64,000 nt of DNA. It comes from Lunularia cruciata. Lineage: Eukaryota > Streptophyta > Marchantiopsida > Lunulariales > Lunulariaceae. The stretch lies in assembly GCA_948567375.1 (NCBI GenBank), contig OX419759.1, positions 35,131,493-35,195,492 on the forward strand, written 5' to 3'. Numbering within the stretch: position 1 is the first letter of the stretch; each line of letters starts with the position of its first letter. Of this stretch, positions 26,032 to 36,207 are shown piece by piece. The notes beneath the pieces were generated by a model. The model made no database searches, was not told where the DNA came from, and saw only the letters and a list, made by a program, of their open reading frames with translations. Both the position numbers and the translations under genes were made by a program.

Positions 26032-26066
26032 ACCCGACCCGACCCGACCCGACCCGACCCGACCCG
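26032..26066. repeat. ACCCG minisatellite, seven perfect units
   Basis: Seven uninterrupted copies of ACCCG, about 740 bp upstream of the FKBP start codon and next to other C-rich runs. Perfect units mean it is recent or still length-variable. Confidence 0.95.
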
Positions 26067-26136
26067 TAGCACCCGGGAAGTCGAAACCCCCCTAATCAAG
26101 TTCAATCCTCCTCTCGGTTTATACTAACTCAAGTTA

Positions 26137-26436
26137 TCAAATGAATGGTGCCTCGTCGACACAGTTAGTACCAATAGAGAGGTGCCAACTGGCCGTACCT
26201 GATCCGAAAACAAGCCGATGGTCACGTACACATTTCGGACTCTTACAGTCAGGAACAGCTGAAGATTCTGCTGGTGCCGCTGAAACATGACTTGATAGTC
26301 CCCAATGATTTGTGGAGCTCCTAATTTCAATTTCAAGTGTACTCCTGATCTTTGCAGCGGTGAAGTTCTCAACCTTTGTTTGAATTGCATTGGTCACAGG
26401 TAAATTTATCATTACAGAGGAGATCGCGATTGCCAT
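26137..26436 (-). CDS. possible small divergent ORF, unrecognised
   Basis: A 99-residue minus-strand reading frame starting at an ATG in a favourable context (AGAGCCATGGCA). It lies head-to-head with the FKBP gene, about 370 bp upstream of it. The N-terminus is hydrophobic and Ser/Thr-rich without early acidic residues, which would suit an organelle presequence. The rest has no recognised motif. It may be the first exon of a spliced gene or a chance ORF; I lean towards chance. Confidence 0.2.
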   Translation of the reverse strand: MAIAISSVMINLPVTNAIQTKVENFTAAKIRSTLEIEIRSSTNHWGLSSHVSAAPAESSAVPDCKSPKCVRDHRLVFGSGTASWHLSIGTNCVDEAPFI

Positions 26437-26806
26437 GGCTCTTTCATGGCAAGCGTTGTGAAGGGTGGACACGTTTATTTGATGGCGACTATTTATCTTG
26501 ATCAAAAAATTGATTGGTTGCTATGTTGTGTACGAAATGAATTTGTAGGAGAAAGACGTGGACAATTGTGCTTGAAACTGTTCCTTCTCTGTGCGTGGTT
26601 CATGAATTGTCGATTTGAATTTCAAAAGTATCATACTAGCACTTGGTTTAAGGATTGCTGTATTTTGGCTGGTGCTGTTCATGGCAATTTGGTTTCCTTT
26701 GGGAAATCTTCTCACTTAGTGCGGGCAGATTGATCCCTTTGAGGAATCTACATTATCTGGATCCTGAACAATTGAGAAACTGTACGTGGGTTGTTCAGAA
26801 GGGAGG

Positions 26807-29514
26807 ATGATGGCGTCTCCAGTGTTGAGTGCTTCTTTAATATCTCTTCAGTCGCTTTCCTCTAGCGCCTGTATAAGCAACGCAGGTGAGCTTGAACAAC
26901 ACCTCATACAAGTGACCAGCTGCTATTTGGTTAATTATCAAGTAAACACTGGCAGAGATGCGTACGTCTTACTTTACGTTTTACATATCGGATGGATGTA
27001 CTCTATGTATCTGGTCTTCTGGTGACACATTTCTCGTCTCGTCAACAGTGAAGTTTCATAACGGTGAACATCCTGGGAAAGGATCGTCCTCTACCACTCC
27101 GCTCCCCATTGTATCAATGGCCAGTGACAACAAGAAAATTGGAGCCACCACCTCGTCCAGGAGACAACTGACTCTGGGAGTCCTTATGGGTACTTTAATT
27201 GGTGCGTTTCCAAATGAAAATTTGAACTCCGAAAGAAATTTTCTGTTGTGTACAGTTTTTTTTAATTGCTCCGTATGTCGGTAATCTTCGCAAACTTGAA
27301 CTCCTTGTTGATGGTGTCTTTTGGGAATCTAACAATGACAGTGCATATATATCGATATTGGAGTAACAAACTCCATTCGCAAACGGGAACTGCCGATTTC
27401 TCTATAGTTATTCCAAGGTTTAATATATAGAAGACGGAGTCACTTGGTTAGTAACTGAAGCTTTGATTCACGGTTGCAGCAGTCAATAATGGGATCGAGC
27501 CTGATAATGCAGTTGCTGCCTCGAAAAGAACTGTGAGTGTATCTAAGTTTGAAAAGGACGTCTGACACTCCAATTCGGCATGATATTGTTTTCAGGAAAT
27601 GCTTAGTGCACTCGAAACTTTTAATCATTTGAGCCTATGCTGAACTCTGAGACATGTTTAACACTGTGAGGCAGTCATGTACTTTGTGAACATATTTTCT
27701 CGTAAGGTGGTGCTCAAGATAAAGCTTAAGGAGGTTAGCAAGACAACTGACAGAAGTCAAAGCGGAAAATAGGGAAAAGAAATCACTTATTTTTGTCGAG
27801 TTAGGTTTCAATGAGTGACAATGATGAACATGCGAGGTCTTAACTCTGTACATCAGAACGTGAAGGAGTTTGTGGTTCTGGCTTAACCCACAAAATAGTG
27901 TGTTCAACCAGGATTAAGTACTATTTCAGGGTTTCCTCCTTCTTGGCAGCTTCAAGTAATCTGTACTCCTGCTCATTCATGTTCTTTCTTCAACGTTCTG
28001 CAGAATAAAAGTGATAAGATTCCTTTGTCGGAGTTCAAATCTCTCCCAAATGGCCTGAAGTTAGTATTTCCGCAATCCCTCGTACCGCTTATCAATTTAG
28101 TGCCATTGTCGGAGCAGAATAGTGTCTCGGTGATAGTTATACTTCGGAGCTGTTAGCTGAAAAACTCTAGCTGTTTAACTTCTTACAAGAAGTAATACGT
28201 CAACGGGGATACTCAGATGTTACTAGTAGATCTTAAAGCATGTTGGAATTGATTAACCTGAATAAACACAGAGTTGGTTTGCTAACCAGATTCAAACTGT
28301 TTGCTGATCGCTCAGGTATTATGATATCAAAGTTGGAAGCGGAGCAACTGCAGTTAGAGGCTCGCGAGTTGCGGTCTGTCTATAGTCCTCCCTCAAATCA
28401 AGAATGTAGGAATTAAGAGCCCAATGTTTCGTCTCTGTCCTCGTTTCACTTTCTTTTCCTCTCTCTATGTTCGCTTCTAAGGTTCAGCGGCAGTGAATTG
28501 TCTCCCTGTTTCTGACCACCTTGATCACGCACATCCTTTGCTTAACAGATACATTACGTCGCAAAGTGGAAGGGTGTTACTTTCATGACCAGCAGGCAAG
28601 GCATGGGAGTTACGGGAGGATCAGTAAGTTAAAATTTCTTTGAAGCTACTCATACCCATACAGTTACAACACTCCCCGTGGGTAGTTGTGTGGACTCCTT
28701 GTGTGCTCCAGGTTAGGGATCACAAGCAATCAACAGTTGCATCTGACCCAGGGCTTGTGTCGTAAATTTTGCAGCCCTATGGGTTTGATATTGGCGCATC
28801 TGAATCTGGGATTGTACTCAAAGGTCTTGACCTCGGAGTAGAAGGCATGAAAGTGGGTGGCCAGGTAATGCAGGCTGAAACCAGAAGGATCTTCCTCTCC
28901 ATATTTGGTATATACAGGGACTCGGTGGACCAGATTTCTTAATCACAACCTAACACTAAAGAGCGGAGGAGATGCAGCAGTTTCTCGTACCTCCCTTCCT
29001 CCACACTGATCCACATATGCTTGATAATGCAGCGAGTATTGCTCCTACCACCAGAACTTGCTTATGGCGACAGAGGAGTGCAGGAGATCCCACCAGGCGC
29101 TACACTCGAGGTAGAGCGCTCGATGGGATGAATAAGCTACACATTTTAAATCCTGCTTACCACATCTGGGTCCTGCACTCCATAACGATTTGATCTCGTT
29201 CTGATTATTCGTCAAATTCTCTTGCAGTTTAATGTGGAACTCCTTAGCATCAAAACAACTCCGTTTGGGTACCCTCTTCATCCTTTACCTGCTAAGCGAA
29301 TATCTTGCAATCCTGTCTTGTTGTCGTCAAGCAGCTGTAGTTCAGTGGTAAGAATTCCACGTTGTGGCCGTGGAGATCTGGGCTAGAACTTCAGCAGCGA
29401 CACATTTTCCATTCGTCTTCTTTTTGTCTACGTATACTCTTTTGCCGTCAATCAAAACAGTGGTGCTGACGAACTTTAATGCGCAGGTTTGGAGTGAAAC
29501 TTGTGGAGGGCTAG
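26807..29514 (+). CDS. thylakoid-lumen FKBP-type peptidyl-prolyl isomerase, FKBP16-1-like
   Basis: Ten exons: 26807-26885, 27049-27201, 27480-27532, 28004-28059, 28316-28373, 28549-28623, 28775-28864, 29033-29110, 29228-29262 (or -29268), 29487-29514. All introns are GT-AG and phases join cleanly to give 234 or 236 residues. The last donor is ambiguous (GTTTGG or GTACCC); both stay in frame, and the longer form matches the family's tail length better. The N-terminus is Ser-rich like a transit peptide. A twin-arginine motif (SRRQLTLG, about residue 64) precedes a hydrophobic stretch and an AVAA cleavage site near residue 90, so import into the lumen by the Tat route is predicted. The FKBP fold follows, from GLKYYDIKVGSG to ATLEFNVELLSIK. 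The WKGVTFMTSRQG and LKGLDLGVEGMKVGGQ blocks point to the plant FKBP16-1 group; from memory, the active-site aromatics of classical FKBPs are incompletely kept there, so isomerase activity may be weak. An upstream in-frame ATG at 26786 would add seven residues. Confidence 0.92.
29331..29402 (+). tRNA. tRNA-His(GUG)-like gene inside the last FKBP intron, probably decayed
   Basis: A 72-nt cloverleaf on the same strand as the host gene. The anticodon arm is intact: CCACG/CGTGG stem with loop TTGTGGC, anticodon GTG. The D-arm (TAGTTCAGTGGTAAGA) looks normal. The acceptor stem (GCAGCTG against CAGCGAC) has two mismatches. The T-loop reads CTAGAAC, which changes the usually invariant C56, and the T-stem needs two G-U pairs. 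These defects suggest a pseudogene. It lies wholly within intron 9 (29263/29269-29486). Confidence 0.8.
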
Positions 29515-31681
29515 AATACATGTTCTGTCAGTGTACCCAGAAATACTCATTCAGTTCAAGAGGATGATCGATATGCTTCAATGTCAATAAGAAAGATGAA
29601 AGTGAGATCCGTACGGGTCAAAGTTCTCGGTCATTCCACACAGAAGAAATCATGTTGAAGTCATCGCACGCACCTAGTGTTCGGGTCAGATCATTTCTCG
29701 AGGGACTGACATACCTTGACGACAAGTATTGGCATCAACTCTGAATGTCCCGAAGCTTCACAAAGCATCCCAGCGAAAGGTACACATTAGTCTAATCTGA
29801 AGTTTATGTATGAAATGAACACACACAAGAAGCCAAACGCAGTTGAAAGCGAACTTCGTTGACCATGTACTGAGCATCATGTGCTCTTTCCCCAGCACGT
29901 CAGATGTCCCCCTTTGTCTGATTAGAAGTTTCTACATGAGATGAACACAAGCAAGGAGCCTAACCAACTGCGAAGCGAATTCGCGTAACCAGGTACCGTG
30001 AGTCATGTGCTCTTTCCAATGTGCTGACTTCAAAGATCTTTCCAACCTTACACCATATGGATCTTTGTGGTGATGGCTGTTACCTACCAACGCCTGCAGT
30101 AAAGGGAAAAGTGCAAGACGAAATATAACCCTTGCACCGTTAATGTCACCTTGTATTGCCTGCACCCTTAGAAACACTGGGACTCCTGTAAGAAGAGTCT
30201 CTGCCTTAAGTGCGCGTCAGAACATAACTCATGGACAATTAGGATCGAAAGACAGAATATAGTCTGCACCATCTGAACTTTCGTGGAGTACGAATCCACG
30301 CATGACGATCGCACATGCGAGCCAGAAGAATGGATTCTTCCATCAAATTTTGGAAGAATCTGATTTGAGAAGTTGAACGGTAGTAGTAGTTTTACATGTA
30401 GATTCATCTAGGACCGCTGGCATCTGCCGATCGTCTACCAAACCTTAGGCCTAGTATGAAAGCGGAAGTAGAATAGCACCATGGTCTCATGCTCTTTTAC
30501 ACTGATTGAGATGGTCAATTCGGACGACTTCACCACCCATGTAATAACACATCCGCACTCGTCTCTGGAAATCTGAAAATTGTTATCGATGTAGCATGAC
30601 GATTGTCATGTTTAATTGTCCACGCGCACGGATTGGTGACTAAGTATGGAAGAACTGCTCCTTCGGCAATTGTTTATTTGGGTGTCTCACAAAATCTGTC
30701 TCCCTTTTGATGAAGAACCAACTGCAAGAGGGAGTCGGAATTATCACATCCGCTGATAGACGGACAGACAGGATTCTTATGGGTGACATTCGGTGGACAG
30801 GTTCCACGATGATCCCGTTAGACGATACACAGCATCGAGGCAAGCTTGGCATGTCAATTACATCTTGACGATGAGCGTATGAATCAGAGTAAATCTTAAC
30901 TGCAGAAAGCATCAAGATATCAAACTCAGTTGACCCATCCTTCGAATCCTATAGCAGTGAGAGAAAAACTACTCAAATGGAGTCCAATCACGAAGCCAAA
31001 TCAAGCTGTGAGAGTGGAGGACTTCCCCATAGACACTGCAAGCGTCTATGGGGAAGTGTGACGCCAATGACTTGAGGACTAATCAAATCAATTGCGAAAT
31101 TCACAGCAAACCCGAATCAAGCTGTTAGAGGGAAGAAGTTCAACACCCACTGTCCCTTTGAGAACTGAGGTCACCAACTCCTGACTTCAGGTACACCAGC
31201 ACATAAAAACATAACAAGAATATATAAAATCTGTTTAACAAAATGTATCAAATTATGACAATAGGTAATGAAGTTTGAATATGAAGAAGTATGACAATAA
31301 TTTTAAATCTGCTCAGTAAACTTTTTCAAACATTCTTTGGATACTTCTGATGTAGACAATTTTCTCCTAACATCCTGACATCGTGAACTTTCCTCTCTTG
31401 TTATAAAAGGCAACAGATAGGACCGCTCCAAATTTAATTGGTTCAATCAAAATTTGTTTTTCAGGAGTACCAAACGCAAACATAACATCAAAATTTCGAC
31501 TTTTATTCCCATTGCTCACTTTTCACACTCTTAAAGAGAAACCCAAAAGTCGTTGTTTGAGAAAAGAATGGGGAAGAACGAGAATTTAAAGATGTGAACT
31601 CTAAAGTGTGATGGGGAGTAAAACCTTTTTCCCTCCCAGTAGACGAAAGAAAATGTAACGACGTGAAGCTCGATCTCTGGC
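29515..31681. other. intergenic region with a direct duplication and a perfect hairpin
   Basis: No further gene is supported. A diverged direct duplication of about 105 bp is present: 29797-29900 and 29925-30022 share ATGAACACA, GAAGCGAA-like and CATGTGCTCTTTCC phrases. A perfect 14-bp hairpin lies at 31021-31057. The FKBP 3' UTR must lie in the first few hundred bases, but no poly(A) signal was decisive. Confidence 0.5.
31021..31057. repeat. perfect 14-bp inverted repeat, 9-nt loop
   Basis: ACTTCCCCATAGAC at 31021-31034 and its exact complement GTCTATGGGGAAGT at 31044-31057, separated by ACTGCAAGC. GC content is higher than the surroundings. It is too short for a typical plant miRNA precursor unless the flanks also pair. 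Confidence 0.9.
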
Positions 31682-31753
31682 TATCAGAGCGAGGTTTCGA
31701 TCCTCGGACCTGTGGGTTATGGGCCCACCACGCTTCCGCTGCGCCACTCTGAT
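31682..31753 (-). tRNA. initiator tRNA-Met(CAU)
   Basis: A complete 72-nt cloverleaf on the minus strand. The acceptor stem ATCAGAG/CTCTGAT starts with an A1-T72 pair, the eukaryotic initiator hallmark. The anticodon stem has three consecutive G-C pairs around loop CCCATAA (anticodon CAT). The T-loop ATCGAAA has A at position 54, also initiator-specific. The T-stem is CGAGG/CCTCG; compared with the plant initiator as I remember it (CCAGG/CCTGG), one pair is swapped C-G to G-C with pairing kept. Its 3' end is the complement of the primer sites of the retrotransposons in this window. Confidence 0.96.
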
Positions 31754-33877
31754 TATAACCTATGACGGCTACTTGGAAGGTAATATCAAAAATACTTTTT
31801 AAATGTTGAGCATCGTCGAACTACTCCAGCTTTTGGGTGGAACCACGTTTCAGTGGACCTTCTGATCTCATTTACTTATCCAAGCTCGCCTAGGTCTCTA
31901 CTGCTCCAATCTTCCACCAATGAGATTGGTATCAGGATCGTACACAGAAAGGAAATGAGGAATTTACTCAATTTTGCTTTCTGTTGACACATTTGCGTGA
32001 TCGTACTTGCCAACTACCAAAGTTCCTCCCCGGTAGCGCTGGCACATGTGACCCGCGAGTCATCACGGTTTGGACGACGTTCTAATCGGGACTTGACACA
32101 AGGTGAGAACTTTTGGCATAAAAGCTGCACAGTTTACAGACTACGGTCACCATCTTGGTTGTTTTACACATGCTTAGGGCAGTATACGAGGACACAGGTG
32201 ATCGTAGATCAGTTTTGAATGTACATAGCAAACTGGATGCCACAGCCGTAAGAGTTAAGGCCGTTTATGGGGCTGACAGTTATTATTTACTGTCTTAAAC
32301 TTTCTGTTAAAACTGGGACAGTCCTTTGCTGTTAGTTAAAGGTGGAGCCCATTCGGGTTTTCTTTAAGAACTTGAATTCTGTCAGAATGGTCGGAATCTC
32401 CGCGTATTCTTCACCCTAAGTTCTTCGAAGGGTGGAGAACGTAGACACACCCTAATCAGACCTCCTAAGTGAGATAGCAAAACGACTTCGAAACTCACGC
32501 CGATATACAGCAAACTGTGAGTACGACAGCTAGTCATTTAACCGCACGATTCCGTGAAGTATGTAGAACCGCTGCTTCGACTCCCAGTGTTTGAGCAATT
32601 CCAGGTGCGGCAAGTTCTACAGCACGACAATGAAACAAGTACGTTGATGGGCGAAGAAACTAGGGACGGAGCTAGGTGAGGGGGGTAACAACATAAGAAT
32701 ATGTTTAGACCATCCAGGACATTGAACACACTGGAATGAGATCAACTCTTTTGCACCCAGTAGTGAATATCATTCATCAAGAACTTGGAGATTCATATTT
32801 GAGGCGCACAAGCTCCAAGTCCCATACTGATTCAAGTGTTCTCAACTCAAAGACTTTTCCTGATTGACATCTTCCTTTTGACCCATAACTTAAAAAATGG
32901 ACCGTCTTCGTCATCAGTCATAAAAACCATAAGAGCGTGATTCATCTCATGAGGCTCAAAATGTGGAAACTACCTCAGAGCGCATTCCACGAGTGAATTT
33001 CTTTTGTTGTGCCGACTACTCACCTTTGGGCAGGCAGTGAGTAGGCTAGTACTCATTCCTGACCCTACTCTCTAGAGAACATAAGTGCGGCTCGTGTCAA
33101 ACTCGACACGGACCAGCGACAGTATATTTTATTTCTCTACAGTCCTCTGCAAGGAAAGGAAGTCCGTAAGTCGGCACCGCTAACACTGAATATCTCTGCA
33201 GAACTGATTAAAACATAGGGGGAGAGTTCGATGGTCAGAACACTTGCCAAAGTTGCGAGGGATAGGGGGTACGATAGATGTTTGCTTTGATTCCCACTCT
33301 TCTATCATCAACATCGCCACTGGGGTTGGATGAGATGTCCGGGCAAAAGTCCGAAGATGGGAACCGCACTTGCATGTCAGTCGTACTCTCTGAATGAGGA
33401 AATGCCCCTGTCATGATGTTGCTGGAATCAGATACTTTGTATACTCAACTTTAGCCTCTCCCTTGAATAAAAACCATGTCGAAGAACTTCGATGACATCT
33501 AGGTGAAGAATTTCAGTAAAACATTCGGAACAACCTTCACGGGCCATGGTGGTCACTAGTTACCGGGCAGCGTTGCTCCTCGCCTCTTCGTTTCGTGTAG
33601 TAGTGCGGGACGGCTGCTTTCCGGGGTTGCTCCTGTGATCAAGTCAAACGGATGTGCATGAGTACGTACAGCTCATGCCGCTAGATTTCCAGCTCCTTGG
33701 TTTCAACTCCAGCTTGAGTTGAACCACGCAGAAGGAGTATGGCGTAGTCACATACTGAAGGGCCCTCGTGAAGTACCCTTAGTGCGCATCGTCAGCTTCT
33801 CTACACGGAGAGAAGGAAGAAGTGGTATTGTGGATATCCCGTTCATCCACCATTTTCAAAGTTGTTTGCAGTCCTCC
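31754..33877. other. intergenic region between tRNA-iMet and the signal peptidase gene
   Basis: About 2.1 kb of mixed composition with no open frame above about 75 codons that looks like a protein. The right-hand end should contain the 3' UTR of the minus-strand peptidase gene. I see no other RNA gene or repeat. Confidence 0.5.
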
Positions 33878-36207
33878 TTAAGGCTTGAAAGTGCTCAGAG
33901 CAGGAGCTTGCATCAGTGGAGCAGATGATGGCTGCCCACTGACATCTAGAACTGTGCTTCCCAATCGTGATGGAGGCCAGTATCTCACCACAGACCGCCC
34001 AAGGATGTTTTTCAAAGGGAGTGGTCCCCTGCCGCAGACAAGAATCGGGAGATTTAGGATGAGAGCATAAAATCAGGTAAATGTAAGTTGCCTGGAATTT
34101 GTAAAACGACAAAGGACGAACAAAGAACTGACAGTAAAATATTGGTGATACAAAGTTATGTCCACTCACCATATGTGTGAATCGTAGCTGTTATTACGGT
34201 TGTCACCCATAACAAATACACACCCTTCTGGAACATACTGCACATCATGAGGGAATCTCCGGTTTAGTCACTCAGTATAAGAAACTAAAAGATTTGTCAA
34301 GATTCTGAACAACTCCTCGACCATAAAGAAGTATCACACTCAATCTTTCTGTAGGATAAAACCACTGCGATTACTATTTTCAACATGAACTTAAACTCAG
34401 AACGAAGATAGTCGTCCACGATCATAGATCTCTACAGTTGGTACTTACAGTAGCTGGCATACTGTAGGCTGGAGCTTCATAGATAAACTCTTCGTTGACA
34501 GAGACCCCATTCACCATGAGCTTGCCGTTGTGAACCTGCAGGTTAAGCCCCATGGTTACGCACATCATATAAGAGGAGCAATGCTTCAAAACGCGGCTTG
34601 GATGCTGTCTGAACAGAAGCTCGACGCCTTCCTACTCAACAAGATACATCAAATTGATGCTGGCTATGCTGGCTATCTGCAATAACGTTTACGGACGATA
34701 AGGTAGCCAGATAAGGAGGAGCGCGACAGCAGGCAACTTCACCACTCAGAAACAAGTTTTTCCATAAAAGACAAATTGAGCTTGACATACCTCCACAAGA
34801 TCACCCGCTTTCGCCACTATCCTCTTGATGAAAACCTCGCTAGCACCGTAACCCTTCTCCTGTTCATACCGGAAAAATGAAGAGTCAACACAACCCAAGA
34901 GTATTTTACAGAAGTGCTCCAGGAAAAAGATTACCACATAATCACTCTCAAGATAAAAAACCGCGAAAGATTCGAACAGACCTGTAGGAGAGCAGGCGCC
35001 TTAAAAATGACAATGTCGTTAACAGTCGGCTTCCGGAAGTAGTAGGACACCTGAAAGTACATCAAGAAATATACACGTCGGCTTCAGTTTAATCCGCTTC
35101 TCAATTGATATATCTAACATGCACGCTCTATGCCCAGTTCAGCTGGAAGGAAACGAATGAAAAAGTAAATACAATCTAGGCGTCATTCCACAGGTCGAAC
35201 ACGCTGAAACCGGAAACTCGATTCAACCCAGGATAATAGACAGAACAAAAGCTTACCTTCTCTGCTATAATTCGATCTCCAATTTCGAACGTAGGGTACA
35301 TTGACAAGGAAGGGATGAATCTAGGCTCGGCGATAAACCACCTGAACATGACAGATACTGCAAATGCAGCTACGATGGTCTTGCCATCATCCGACGTCAA
35401 GTTGATCCAATCAGGCAACCAGCTTACTTTGTTACTCTCAACTTTGGCCTCTTCCACTTTTTCATCTTCCTTCACATGAAAGTTGGTGGTGGATTCAATT
35501 TCATCTCCTCCACCACCACCTCCTCCACCACCTCCATCGCCAACGGAAACGGGGGTCGTCTCGTCCGTCTTAGGATGACTTGCGCTGGTACCATCAGAGA
35601 GGGCACTTCGTACCATCGGACTCCCGAATGATGGTCCCTTGTAGTCGTTGCATGGAAACCATTTCATTGAAGGGACGAAGGGCAAACGGAAGTGTCCAGC
35701 CATCTCGGTTTGTCGGGACCCGGGTCCCGAATTGAACAACATTTTGGACCCAGAACTGACAGTTTGACTGTGGTGTGACGATACTACACGGGTAGCCGTA
35801 GCCAGGGGACTGAGCTTCGCTGCCTTGCTCCAGGATGATGATAGATAGGGAGCAGAATCTTTGATACCGGCAATTTCCGAACTCAATACTCCAGAAAGGA
35901 AAGCCCTGGGACTGACCCGTCCTGAATTGTTGCATTTCGCCTTCCATTCCGTCCAAGCTGACGGATAACGAGCTGAAGCTCTCACATTTTTCTCCTCACA
36001 AGTCAGCTTTGAGCTGTAACCATATGACAATTTTGAGCCTGCAGAGCACCGTCCTTGCCCGCCAGTTCGTCGGTTATCAGTCCCAAAGGATGCACAGTGG
36101 AGACACAGACAGGTGGAAAAGCAGTGAATGAACTCTCTTGCTCTCACAAGGCACGGGGGCGGAGTCACTGCGAAGCGAGAGCAAGAGCTAGCAATCTTTG
36201 TGGCCAT
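33878..36207 (-). CDS. plastidic type I signal peptidase / thylakoidal processing peptidase
   Basis: Six exons on the minus strand: 36207-35257, 35050-34982, 34859-34791, 34535-34449, 34237-34170 and 34028-33878, all GT-AG, giving 464 residues. The enzyme removes lumenal targeting peptides at the thylakoid membrane; plant relatives also process Toc75 in the envelope. The first 250 residues are a Ser-rich transit and linker region with a run of ten glycines. One membrane segment lies near residues 277-293. The catalytic serine is S302 in PSLSMYPT, and the general base lysine is K352 in [12 protein letters not shown]. The conserved [15 protein letters not shown] box is at 402-416. Both catalytic residues and all boxes are intact. 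The start was chosen at MATKIASS because upstream codons look non-coding and a transit peptide begins there. Plsp1/TPP-type is clear; which paralogue is not. Confidence 0.95.

Noticed and set aside
35594-35956. 120-codon minus-strand frame inside the first peptidase exon
   Set aside because: It is a second frame of the same strand within a confirmed coding exon.
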